DNA of 64,000 bases, from NCBI GenBank assembly GCA_002067585.1, contig MVQO01000026.1:1-64000 (forward strand), in the 5' to 3' direction. Of the stretch, positions 17,275-24,955 are shown one piece after another. The stretch is from Syntrophorhabdus sp. PtaB.Bin027. Its GTDB lineage: Bacteria; Desulfobacterota; Syntrophorhabdia; Syntrophorhabdales; Syntrophorhabdaceae. The notes below the pieces were generated by a model. That model saw only the letters and a program-made list of their open reading frames with translations, was not told the DNA's origin and did not search any database. Position numbers and translations under genes: made by a program. Each line of letters begins with the position of its first letter. Within the stretch, counting starts at the first letter, position 1.

Positions 17275-17565
17275 TTATAATGTTAAATTTCTTATGATCG
17301 ATTCAAGTAGAGTTTTAATGTCGCTCTTGTGTTCATTGATTAATTGTTGAAGCATAGGTTTTGAAATCTTGAGCGTGACAGTTGCCTTTTCCTTATGCCT
17401 TACAGGTTCAGTCAAAGCTCTCTTTAAATCCCATTTGCTATGGCGTATCCTCTGCAAAAGTGTTGTGTATGGAATCTTCGTTTCTAAAGCCCATTTATAT
17501 ATGGACTGTGTTTTCCCATTAAAGGTTATGGGTATACTGTTTCTGATGTAGTTATTCGTAGCCAT
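17275..17565 (-). CDS. Small island protein with a phage-type helix-turn-helix motif
   Basis: 96 residues. ITFNGKTQSIYKWALETKIPYTTLLQRI, followed by KWDLKRALTEPV, resembles the accessory DNA-binding repeat attached to phage HNH/AP2-type endonucleases (pattern: GxTxxxxxWAxxxGIxYxTLxxRL...WxxxxALTxPV). No nuclease domain is attached. The remainder (KATVTLKISKPMLQQLINEHKSDIKTLLESII) is helical. It starts four bases after the stop of the ribbon-helix-helix candidate, so the two are co-transcribed. A stand-alone DNA-binding regulator is the best guess. Confidence 0.6.
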   Translation of the reverse strand: MATNNYIRNSIPITFNGKTQSIYKWALETKIPYTTLLQRIRHSKWDLKRALTEPVRHKEKATVTLKISKPMLQQLINEHKSDIKTLLESIIRNLTL

Positions 17566-17569
17566 GTTG

Positions 17570-17848
17570 TCACGTTCCTTTACTTGCCTTTAGAAGTTCA
17601 TAACCCTCAACTATCTTCTGATTATCAGACAGGTTCTTTGTCAGTTCGTCATACACCCTTAATGCTCGTCTGACAATCACTGAATAACTGACTGGCGTTC
17701 CTAACTCTTTCAAGTTCTGAGCTGCTTCCTGAAGATTCTCAAACGAAATTGGGTCAACATTGAAGTGATACATTCTGCCTGTGTGTTGATTCACCTGCTT
17801 GGTAATTTTGCCTACCCTTGCTAATGCATCTTTGGTTCTTTCTGTCAT
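17570..17848 (-). CDS. Candidate ribbon-helix-helix DNA-binding protein
   Basis: 92 residues from ATG 17848, which has AAGGAG seven bases upstream; an in-frame ATG at 17881 lacks one. The segment YHFNVDPISFENLQEAAQNL, then PVSYSVIVRRALRVYDEL, has the strand-helix-helix pattern of ribbon-helix-helix repressors. It is the first gene downstream of the 1-kb non-coding block and could be the element's repressor. Assignment is by pattern only. Confidence 0.6.
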   Translation of the reverse strand: MTERTKDALARVGKITKQVNQHTGRMYHFNVDPISFENLQEAAQNLKELGTPVSYSVIVRRALRVYDELTKNLSDNQKIVEGYELLKASKGT

Positions 17849-18756
17849 TGTGTTTCTCCTTGTGAAATTAAAATTCATCATTGCAAAATGATGTGTTATT
17901 ACCTGTTGTTACTGCGTACTATGTTTTTAAACTTATAGATGTTATTGTGAAACTTATTGTTGCTTCTGCTGTGTGTTAGGAAAATGTTTCTTCTTCTATA
18001 GTGGGTGGTATTCATTTCGTGATTGATATCAATAAATTACGTTGCTGATAGGTAATCTCTTGTGCATCATGTTAATGCTCTGGTGTGCTATCATACCCCT
18101 CTTCCTCCTGATAGGTGGTAACTTAACCGCCTTATATTACAAAGGATTTTCCACAGCATCATGTTATTGTAATAAAGATATTTAACCCTTCAAAGCCAAT
18201 ACATCACTAAATCACTCAAGATTGATTTTGTACGAATAAAGTTACAATGTTCCAAAAACTTTAATGATTCTCTACATCCCAATGTGATGCTGTATCCCAT
18301 TGACAGAGCTGACATCCTCATCGTCATTGGAACAGACTTTTCTCCTATAGTGGGTGGCAGTTGAATAGCGAACAATATCAATTATTTATAATTGCCCTAC
18401 AGAGAGTACTCATAGAGTAGCTCTTCAATACAGAGAGTTAGCCTCAAGAGTTTTTAATAAAGACTCTCCTTCCATAAATGTGCTGTATGATTTGTAGGTG
18501 TAATATCAATCATTTACCTGACAGTCTACTGTGAGTATCACCGTCAACGTGCCCATAGTGTCAATGCATCATCAAAATCATTTTCAAGAGGGGTACGCTA
18601 AACTGCGGGGTACTACGGGGAAAAGTGTGTCTTCTCTTGATGACGCATACTCCTTCGCATTTTTGTAATAAAAACAAAGGTATAGCGAATGCAATAGCAC
18701 AAAATGTTCTGTAAGTTGCTGATATCATTGAATACAGTTAAACTCACCCCCCTTTG

Positions 18757-18806
18757 AACAGCTTGTAAGTTATTGGAATTGTTCAATAAAAGAGCTGTTT
18801 TTTTTT
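18757..18806 (+). terminator. Rho-independent terminator, rightward
   Basis: Outer arms AACAGCT (18757-18763) and AGCTGTT (18793-18799) enclose inner arms TTATTG (18770-18775) and CAATAA (18784-18789). Nine T residues follow (18798-18806). The T-run fits only plus-strand transcription, although all neighbouring genes are on the minus strand. Confidence 0.65.
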
Positions 18807-18811
18807 CCTGT

Positions 18812-18834
18812 AGTGTTCATTTTGAACACTTTTT
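18812..18834 (+). terminator. Second rightward terminator-like hairpin
   Basis: AGTGTTCA and TGAACACT pair perfectly (8 bp) around a TTT loop and run into five T residues. It stands six bases after the first terminator, so the pair would form an efficient tandem stop. As a short palindrome it could alternatively be a binding site for the ParB-like protein encoded just to the right. Confidence 0.55.
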
Positions 18835-18933
18835 GACTTATGTAGTTGAAATCATTACGTTTTAATTTTTCAAAATTAGCACTTAGAGAGCATTTTTGAA
18901 CAGTTAATTTTTATCTTGAGTAAAGATACTGTA

Positions 18934-19674
18934 TCAAAAATCATTGTTCACATCAGGCATCACCCATGCTCCCTGCTGTTTCATCAGCTCTAACACCTCT
19001 TGAGTTTTTTCGATAACCTTGCCCCTCGCAACACCGTTCCCATCAAGTGTCTTGCTCATCGCTAAAGCAAATTCTAAGGAAGCAGTTATCTTTTCTATAG
19101 TCTCATCGCTGTCATCTTTCAACTTCTTACCTCCCATCACTCCATACAGATTATCCTTATCTCTAAGCATCTCCCATATTTCAGGGTAGTCTTCCTTCAT
19201 CCAATACCAGAGTGTTGTGTGCTTAACAACCATCAGGTCTACTGCTATTTCTCTATAGCTCTTCAGCGCACGGCTATACTTGTTCATGTACTTCTCTGCG
19301 TCCATGTACGCCTTGAAAGCATTCCGCTTCTCATCTCTCGTCAGCGGCTTCCCATGTATCAGATTCCTCTTTGCAGCAATCCACTTCCACTCTTTCTCAG
19401 GTTCATCGGTCACAACTGCTTCAACAACCTCTGCACTTATTTTCTTCAATGCTGCAAGTCTATGAAAACCGTCAATCAAAACAAATCCATTTCCTTTCTT
19501 ACCGACTTCCACTGGTGGAAAGACTGCTCCGTTACGATATGCAGTAGCGTACTCTTCCACTTTCCAGTGATACATTTCATTCCTTATCTGAAGGTCTGCA
19601 TCAATAAGAATACCGTTGATAGGTATTTTTAAAACCTTCCTTGACTTTACCTGCTGCTGCATCTTCTTCTTCAT
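18934..19674 (-). CDS. ParB/Srx-fold nuclease-like DNA-binding protein
   Basis: 246 residues. The N-terminal ParB domain contains PINGILIDADLQIRNE, the spacing PPVEVGKKGNGFVLIDGFHRLAALKK and the signature DGFHRLAAL (residues 68-76), which in this fold binds nucleotide. The middle part (IHGKPLTRDEKRNAFKAYMD...SYREIAVDLMVVKHTTLWYWMKED) looks like the helix-turn-helix that follows ParB domains in island and phage proteins. No ParA partner is nearby. It may regulate or partition the excised element. It follows the integrase by 37 bases. Confidence 0.82.
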   Translation of the reverse strand: MKKKMQQQVKSRKVLKIPINGILIDADLQIRNEMYHWKVEEYATAYRNGAVFPPVEVGKKGNGFVLIDGFHRLAALKKISAEVVEAVVTDEPEKEWKWIAAKRNLIHGKPLTRDEKRNAFKAYMDAEKYMNKYSRALKSYREIAVDLMVVKHTTLWYWMKEDYPEIWEMLRDKDNLYGVMGGKKLKDDSDETIEKITASLEFALAMSKTLDGNGVARGKVIEKTQEVLELMKQQGAWVMPDVNNDF

Positions 19675-19711
19675 TTCATGTAAACCTCACTTCAATAAAA
19701 TACTCTCCTTT

Positions 19712-21415
19712 TTATTCTTTAAATGGAAACCTCACCTCATCAAATAACTTTGCATAATCAAGCTTCATGAGAACCTCTAACAATGGTTTAGGGTTATACG
19801 ATTGCCCATATGTATCAAACGTTATGTTAGGATGTTTATGTCCTAAAATAGCTGCAACAGGAGCTTCACTAATAGAGATTCCCTGCTGCTTTAGGTTATC
19901 TGAAAGCGTATTCCTAAACACATGAAAGTTCACCTCCCTGTCATCTGTAATATGCTTATCGATGTACTTGTTGAACTCTGTGCTGTAGTCCTCTTTGTAG
20001 TTCCCTTCCTTGAACTTCAATTCCATCCACATCCTTTCATTCCCCTGCTCTTCCATTATCTTCTTGTACTCAATTAATCCTGCTTTAATCACCACAGGGT
20101 GTAAAGGCACTATCCTCCTTGCAGCTTTACTCTTCAGTCTCTTGTCAGGAGAATTCTTATTCACATCGATACACCAAACCCCGTTGATCTCTCTGATATC
20201 TTCTGTGTGTAGTTGACATATTTCATTCATCCTCATTCCTGCAAACAACCCGATAAGAGGTATGAAGAATTGATAAGCTCTTTCTAAGGGTAGATTCTTG
20301 TCAGTAAAGATAGGTGACTGAACAAACCTAAGTAGCTCTTCTCTTGTATATGGTCTTCTCTTCTGCTTATCATCATCATCGACCTTCACTGCAAGGTTTT
20401 TAAAGTAGTTTTTATCGCAATAATCTGCATCGACACACCATTTAAACAACATCGATACTCGCTCAACATACTTCTTCCTACTGGAATCACTGAGAAGTTT
20501 AAATGTACCCTCCTTTTCCTTGTTCTTCTTCTCAACGATCTTCAAGACCTTGTCAATATGTTTGCCTTTAAACTCTTTCATTACATTCATGTTCTTCGGT
20601 ATTTTATTTACTACTGACATGAACTTGATTGCTGCATCCTTATTAATTGTTCTGATGTCAACATCACCAATAACCTGTAAGAGAAGATTAAATATGCTCA
20701 TGCTGTCTTCAACGGTCTGCTTACTATTCTCTTTCTTACCCACCTTCACATCAATGAATTTCTCTATAGCTCTTGATAAAAGTACTTCTTCCTTGTCACT
20801 ATTGCGGTTGTTTGTGGGAGTGTGTTGTTGCTGTCGTTGTGAAGAATGCTGCATGATCTTTGATATCTCTGCACTATCATATTCGTTGTCATAATTCCCC
20901 TTGAGTCTTTCAATCTCGATTTGCCAGAACTTTATTCTCATTTTCAAGGCTTCTCTACAAAGTTTCCGATATTCATAGGAATCTTTCTCTATACTTATAC
21001 CCTGGTCTTCTAAAGCTCCATCTAACCAGCCCTGAATACCCTCTAACTTGCTGAACTTAAGACTCTCAATATCTTGCTGCTGCATGATCCCATAAGCCTT
21101 GATCATCTTTTTAAGGGTTGATTCGTCTTCTATTGTGTTACCTTTCGACCTTCCCTCTTCAAAGTTTTCCAGAGTACCGTGAAAAAATTTGCTGATTATG
21201 TCCCTAATATCTTCATTAGAAATCATTCCACACCTCACTAATGTAAATAGTCTTTCAAGTTGATAATCGTACTTCTTAAGGATTAATTTAGCATTAGATA
21301 GCTGTGTAGTGTGTAGTGATTTCTTGATGACCTTCTTCTTCAATACCTTTTGCATATCAACAGGAACTCTCATTCTGAAATAGTAATGCCCTTTCACCTT
21401 GAAGAGATGCAACAT
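19712..21415 (-). CDS. Tyrosine recombinase/phage integrase
   Basis: 567 residues, long for an integrase because of an extended N-terminal region that begins HLFKVKGHYYFRMRVPVDMQ, as in a group of island integrases. The catalytic set can be read: Arg in FAGMRMNEICQL, the HxxR in FHVFRNTLSDNL, His in ILGHKH, and the nucleophile Tyr in ITFDTYGQSY. The gene starts 145 bases from the 3' end of tRNA-Thr, with the att repeat in between. A perfect-arm palindrome lies at 21453-21470, before its start. Confidence 0.95.
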   Translation of the reverse strand: MLHLFKVKGHYYFRMRVPVDMQKVLKKKVIKKSLHTTQLSNAKLILKKYDYQLERLFTLVRCGMISNEDIRDIISKFFHGTLENFEEGRSKGNTIEDESTLKKMIKAYGIMQQQDIESLKFSKLEGIQGWLDGALEDQGISIEKDSYEYRKLCREALKMRIKFWQIEIERLKGNYDNEYDSAEISKIMQHSSQRQQQHTPTNNRNSDKEEVLLSRAIEKFIDVKVGKKENSKQTVEDSMSIFNLLLQVIGDVDIRTINKDAAIKFMSVVNKIPKNMNVMKEFKGKHIDKVLKIVEKKNKEKEGTFKLLSDSSRKKYVERVSMLFKWCVDADYCDKNYFKNLAVKVDDDDKQKRRPYTREELLRFVQSPIFTDKNLPLERAYQFFIPLIGLFAGMRMNEICQLHTEDIREINGVWCIDVNKNSPDKRLKSKAARRIVPLHPVVIKAGLIEYKKIMEEQGNERMWMELKFKEGNYKEDYSTEFNKYIDKHITDDREVNFHVFRNTLSDNLKQQGISISEAPVAAILGHKHPNITFDTYGQSYNPKPLLEVLMKLDYAKLFDEVRFPFKE

Positions 21416-21452
21416 TATGTTACCTCTCTTAGAATTATTGATTCCTGTCTTG

Positions 21453-21470
21453 CTTTAGTTTGAACTAAAG
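21453..21470. promoter_or_regulatory. Inverted repeat upstream of the integrase gene
   Basis: CTTTAGTT, TG, AACTAAAG: two perfect 8-base arms with a two-base spacer, 38 bases upstream of the integrase start and about 90 bases from the att core. Candidate operator or integrase/excisionase arm site. Confidence 0.5.
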
Positions 21471-21557
21471 AATGTGTTCTAAAAAGTGACCAAAATGGAC
21501 GTGAACCTGAGATTAACTTATTGAAATGAAAAGGTTTTGCATACTTAAATAGAGAAT

Positions 21558-21574
21558 AAAGCCGAAGCGGGGAT
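21558..21574 (+). repeat. tRNA-side attachment-site repeat
   Basis: Identical over 17 bases to 14745-14761. Fourteen of the bases are the 3' end of tRNA-Thr, so integration keeps the tRNA intact while leaving a copy at the far border. Confidence 0.85.
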
Positions 21575-21631
21575 TTGAACCCCGGACCTGCTCATTACGA
21601 GTGAGCTGCTCTACCCCTGAGCTACTTCGGC
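21561..21631 (-). tRNA. tRNA-Thr (anticodon CGT)
   Basis: On the minus strand GCCGAAG pairs with CTTCGGC. The anticodon stem GCTCA/TGAGC encloses CTCGTAA with anticodon CGT, and the T arm reads CGGGG-TTCAAAT-CCCCG. CCA is not encoded. It is the integration target of the neighbouring element. Confidence 0.93.
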
Positions 21632-21749
21632 ATTTCTGTGAAATAACAAATTGAATTACTATATTAGAGGAAATTCCAAAGAAAGGCAAGTAGAATGAAA
21701 AGGCCCAATGACACCATCAGCGCTATGTATAAAAAATGTAATTGATTTT

Positions 21750-23423
21750 TTAGGCCGTTGTGTTTTGTGAAGTTTTCTCTTTTTTCTTTTCGAGTTTTCG
21801 TTTCTCCTCATCTCTGATTTCTCTTCTCAGTAACTTGCCAACCTTTGATTTTGGCAACATATCTCTGAACTCTATATAACCGGGCACTTTGTAGGGGGCT
21901 AATCTGTCGCGGCACCATTTAATAAGCTCGGTACTCCCTATTCCCTTTGCATCCTCCTTAAGAACAACAATCGCCTTAATCCGCTCACCAACCTTTGAAT
22001 CGGGCACACCAACAACACATGCACCAATTACTGTAGGATGATCCTGTAAAGCAGCTTCAACTTCCGAGGCCGAGACCCTATATGCCTTGTACTTAATGAT
22101 ATCCGCAGTTCGCTCAACAAACTCAAGTTCACCTGCTTCATTCCTCTTAACAAAATCCCCCATTCTATAGTAGGTCTCTCCATTGAGGTTAACATAAGAA
22201 TAGGAAGTCTCTTCAGGTTTGTTCAGGTATTCTTTTATGGGATACGGTGAGGTCACAAGTAGTTCACCAAGTTCCCCAGGAGGTAATGGTTCCAACGTCT
22301 CTTTGTCAACTACAATTGATTTTCTTGTTTTCAGGGGCTTTCCAATGGTGGTAGGTGACGGATCCTTATCGATCGGGCTATATGTGACATGACCGATCTC
22401 AGTTGAACCATAAACCTGGTAAAGAGGAATGTTGTACCTGTCTTTCCACGACCTGAACACTTCAATTGGTAGCACATCGCCGCCACAGTAACAATAACGT
22501 AGTGAGCTCAGATCATACTGTTCAAGCCTATCATTTTCCAGGATCATTCTGTAAAGAGCGGGGACACCCAGCACCCAACGAACTTTGTATCTTTCAATGG
22601 CCGATAACACTGCATCAACCTCTGGAAGTGGCATCAAAACGACAGTATTACCGTAGTTAAAACCAAATGCGATAGTAAAGCCCTTTGCCATGATGTGAAA
22701 AAGAGGGTTAACCATGAGCACCACATCTTTACCCTCATCTATGAATCCCTCAATTACGTCTTCCATGATGTCATTAATGTATGACACTTCACCAATATGA
22801 TTGCCAGGAACCCCCTTGGGAAATCCTGTTGTTCCACCGGTATACATTATATACGATAGATCCTTCCAAGGATCCAGATTGACTTCGGGTGGTTTTGGCC
22901 AACTTTGTTTGAGAATGTCGTTGAAGAAAAAAATGTCTTTGCCTTTTTCTACTGTTCCCATGGGAATCTTGTCCAACATATGACCCACCATTCTTTTCCA
23001 CCAGGGAATAAGATCAACCAGGTTGGTGACTATCACTCGTTTCAGGCCAACTCTTTCCTTAACCTCCCTCACATAAACAAAGTTTGTATCAAGACATATG
23101 ACAGTATCTATGCCCGCATCCTTCATCATATACTCAATCTCAAAAGCTGTGTAAATCGGAGAAACAGGAACAGTCACTGCCCCTATTCTGTTAATGGCAT
23201 AGTTGGCAATCAACCACTGGGGGCAATTGGATATATACAGCATTACCTTGTCGCTTTTCCCTACCCCAAGGTTCGAAAGCCCTGTTGCAAACTTGTCAAC
23301 CAACCTTTCCAAAGCACCATACGAAAATTTTTGTCCAAGGTATATAAGTGCAGTTTTACTTGAATATTTTTGACATATTTCATAAAAACGCGTGAAGGTT
23401 AATTGACTTTCAAAATTCTTCAT
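21750..23423 (-). CDS. Acyl-CoA synthetase (AMP-forming carboxylate-CoA ligase)
   Basis: ANL-superfamily enzyme activating a carboxylic acid to its CoA thioester. Motifs: P-loop YIMYTGGTTGFPKGV, YGSTEIGHVTYS, YRMGDFVKRNEAGELEFVERTADIIKY, and the C-terminal catalytic lysine in SKVGKLLRRE. ATG 23423 has GAGGGG eight bases upstream; a TTG at 23438 overlaps livF and is less likely. It is the last gene behind the liv transporter genes, so it probably activates the imported acid (fatty, aromatic or branched). The Lys-rich tail is unremarkable. Confidence 0.9.
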   Translation of the reverse strand: MKNFESQLTFTRFYEICQKYSSKTALIYLGQKFSYGALERLVDKFATGLSNLGVGKSDKVMLYISNCPQWLIANYAINRIGAVTVPVSPIYTAFEIEYMMKDAGIDTVICLDTNFVYVREVKERVGLKRVIVTNLVDLIPWWKRMVGHMLDKIPMGTVEKGKDIFFFNDILKQSWPKPPEVNLDPWKDLSYIMYTGGTTGFPKGVPGNHIGEVSYINDIMEDVIEGFIDEGKDVVLMVNPLFHIMAKGFTIAFGFNYGNTVVLMPLPEVDAVLSAIERYKVRWVLGVPALYRMILENDRLEQYDLSSLRYCYCGGDVLPIEVFRSWKDRYNIPLYQVYGSTEIGHVTYSPIDKDPSPTTIGKPLKTRKSIVVDKETLEPLPPGELGELLVTSPYPIKEYLNKPEETSYSYVNLNGETYYRMGDFVKRNEAGELEFVERTADIIKYKAYRVSASEVEAALQDHPTVIGACVVGVPDSKVGERIKAIVVLKEDAKGIGSTELIKWCRDRLAPYKVPGYIEFRDMLPKSKVGKLLRREIRDEEKRKLEKKKEKTSQNTTA

Positions 23424-23434
23424 AAATTTTCCCC

Positions 23435-24181
23435 TCAAACACCAAAATAAGCCGATTTTACATCTGGGTTATTAAGAAGTTCTTCTCCTGTCCCTTCTAA
23501 AACAGCAGAACCATTCTCAAGAATGTAACCATAGTCTATGATGGGGATAACTGGGCGAGCATACTGTTCTGTGACTATTATGGTGATACCTTTCGTATCG
23601 CGGATCTCTTTGGTTCCTTTCACCACAATGTCCATATAAGCAGGACTGAGACCCATGAGCGGCTCATCGAGAAGCAAAACCGTGGGATTCGCCATAAGCG
23701 CTCTACCAATGGCCAACATCTGTTGCTCCCCACCACTTAAAAATCCACCTTGTCTGTTGAGATGATCCTTGAGACGTGGAAATAGATTCAAAACATAATC
23801 GATATTATTTTTTGTATCCAGTCGGCTTGAGAGATAGGCACCAATTTTCAGGTTTTCCATGACAGAACTCTCAGGAAATATCCTTCGACGTTCTGGACAT
23901 AACACTATTCCCTTTTTTGCCCTCAAGTGGGGTTTGAGATTGGTCACATCATCTCCATTGAGGAATAACCTTCCAAACACTGATATCCGTTCTCCCCCCC
24001 TCATCTCTTCTTTTTTCTTAATATCGAGGATTATACCTGAAAGCGCATACATGAGCGTGCTTTTGCCTGCACTATTGGAGCCAAAAATGCCGATAATCTT
24101 CGCATCAGGTGCATTAATACTAACGTTGTTCAGTGCAATCATGTTCTCATAAAAAACCATCATTTCGCGTGCTTCAAACAT
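23435..24181 (-). CDS. livF: ABC transporter ATP-binding protein, LivF type
   Basis: One of two ATPase subunits of a HAAT-family (branched-chain amino acid or carboxylate) importer. Walker A IFGSNSAGKST, signature FLSGGEQQMLAIGRALMANP and Walker B VLLLDEPLMGLSP are all intact. 248 residues. Six bases downstream of livG. It overlaps the TTG-start version of the ligase gene. Confidence 0.92.
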   Translation of the reverse strand: MFEAREMMVFYENMIALNNVSINAPDAKIIGIFGSNSAGKSTLMYALSGIILDIKKKEEMRGGERISVFGRLFLNGDDVTNLKPHLRAKKGIVLCPERRRIFPESSVMENLKIGAYLSSRLDTKNNIDYVLNLFPRLKDHLNRQGGFLSGGEQQMLAIGRALMANPTVLLLDEPLMGLSPAYMDIVVKGTKEIRDTKGITIIVTEQYARPVIPIIDYGYILENGSAVLEGTGEELLNNPDVKSAYFGV

Positions 24182-24187
24182 AGTATC

Positions 24188-24955
24188 TTACACCTCTTCA
24201 CTTCCAAGATAGGCTTCTTTTACCTTCTTATTTTCAATGACAACGCTCGATTCACCTTCAGCAATTTTTTCTCCAAAATTGAGGGCCATGACCCTATCTG
24301 CTACTCTGAACAACTCACGCAGCCTATGTTCAATCATGATTAACGTGATTCCTTCTGATTTCATTTTCTCAATTAATGGGAGCATGCCTGCAATTTCGCT
24401 CATACTCAGACCTGAAAATACTTCGTCGCAGAAAATGATCTCCGGTCGCATAGCCATACACCGGGCTAGCTCAAGTCTTTTCTGGTATCCTGTAGGCAGG
24501 GTAGAGGCAAGTTTATAAGGAACCCTGGAATCTCGCTCAAATCCGATTTCCTCCAGAATATCGACCGCTACGGTATCCCTGTCCCCATGTTTTCCTCCAC
24601 CTCGCCATCCCCCTGTCGTCTTAGCTCTAGGTGACCAAAGGGGGACTATGAGATTCTTATATGCCGGAAGGCTATAATATGGCCTCATGATCTGAAATGT
24701 GCGGCTAATACCTATATGCGCGATTTTGTGAGGTTGCCAACCGGTGATATCTTTTTCCTTGAATAGTACCCGGCCTGAATTGGGTTTAATAAAACCTGTT
24801 ATGCAGTTAATCAGCGTTGTTTTCCCTGAACCGTTCGGCCCGATGATTCCATATACCTCTCCGCGGGTTATATCAAAACCCACATCTGCCAGTGCTTTTA
24901 GACCACCAAATGTTTTACTTATTCCTTGTACAGAAAGAATAATCTCTTCGCTCAT
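24188..24955 (-). CDS. livG: ABC transporter ATP-binding protein, LivG type
   Basis: Second ATPase subunit. Walker A IIGPNGSGKTT is normal. The ABC signature reads TLPTGYQKRLELARCM rather than the usual LSYGxQRRLEIARAL, and Walker B ends IIFCDEVFSGLS instead of LLDEP, so this half-site is divergent, though the catalytic Glu remains. ATG 24955 overlaps the livM stop as ATGA and has GGTGAAGG just upstream; an ATG at 24967 is an alternative. Confidence 0.92.
   Translation of the reverse strand: MSEEIILSVQGISKTFGGLKALADVGFDITRGEVYGIIGPNGSGKTTLINCITGFIKPNSGRVLFKEKDITGWQPHKIAHIGISRTFQIMRPYYSLPAYKNLIVPLWSPRAKTTGGWRGGGKHGDRDTVAVDILEEIGFERDSRVPYKLASTLPTGYQKRLELARCMAMRPEIIFCDEVFSGLSMSEIAGMLPLIEKMKSEGITLIMIEHRLRELFRVADRVMALNFGEKIAEGESSVVIENKKVKEAYLGSEEV

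Larger units (their letters stand above)
17882..18933. other. 1.05-kb non-coding block of the element with repeated motifs
   Basis: No convincing ORF on either strand. Visible structure: TATAGTGGGTGG twice (about 17997 and 18346), each followed 20-30 bases on by ATATCAAT, with a third ATATCAAT copy near 18502; TACAGAGAGT at 18398-18407 and 18429-18438, 31 bases apart; CTGATAGGT and GCATCATGTTA each twice between 18045 and 18170; GGGGTAC twice near 18590-18612. The block ends with two rightward terminators. It could hold an origin, excision-factor or repressor sites, or a rightward non-coding RNA. Confidence 0.6.
14745..21574. mobile_element. 6.8-kb integrative element in tRNA-Thr(CGT)
   Basis: A tRNA gene (21561-21631), the adjacent tyrosine integrase (21415-19712) and a 17-bp direct repeat duplicating the tRNA 3' end at both borders define the element. 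Cargo, all leftward: integrase, ParB-like protein, a ribbon-helix-helix candidate, two small proteins, a serine recombinase, a SWIM zinc-finger protein and an unknown protein. There is a 1-kb non-coding block at 17882-18933. No replicase, relaxase, terminase, capsid or restriction gene was recognised, so it is a small satellite-like or decayed island. Confidence 0.85.

Noticed and set aside
18190-18381. 63-residue minus-strand frame inside the island's non-coding block
   Set aside because: No Shine-Dalgarno, no family resemblance, and it spans one of the repeated motifs; treated as chance.
17882-18933. CRISPR array in the repeat-rich block
   Set aside because: Repeats are short, few, unequal and not regularly spaced; no cas gene nearby.
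14745-21574. Prophage or conjugative element
   Set aside because: No terminase, capsid, tail, lysis, relaxase or coupling-protein gene could be recognised in the 6.8 kb.
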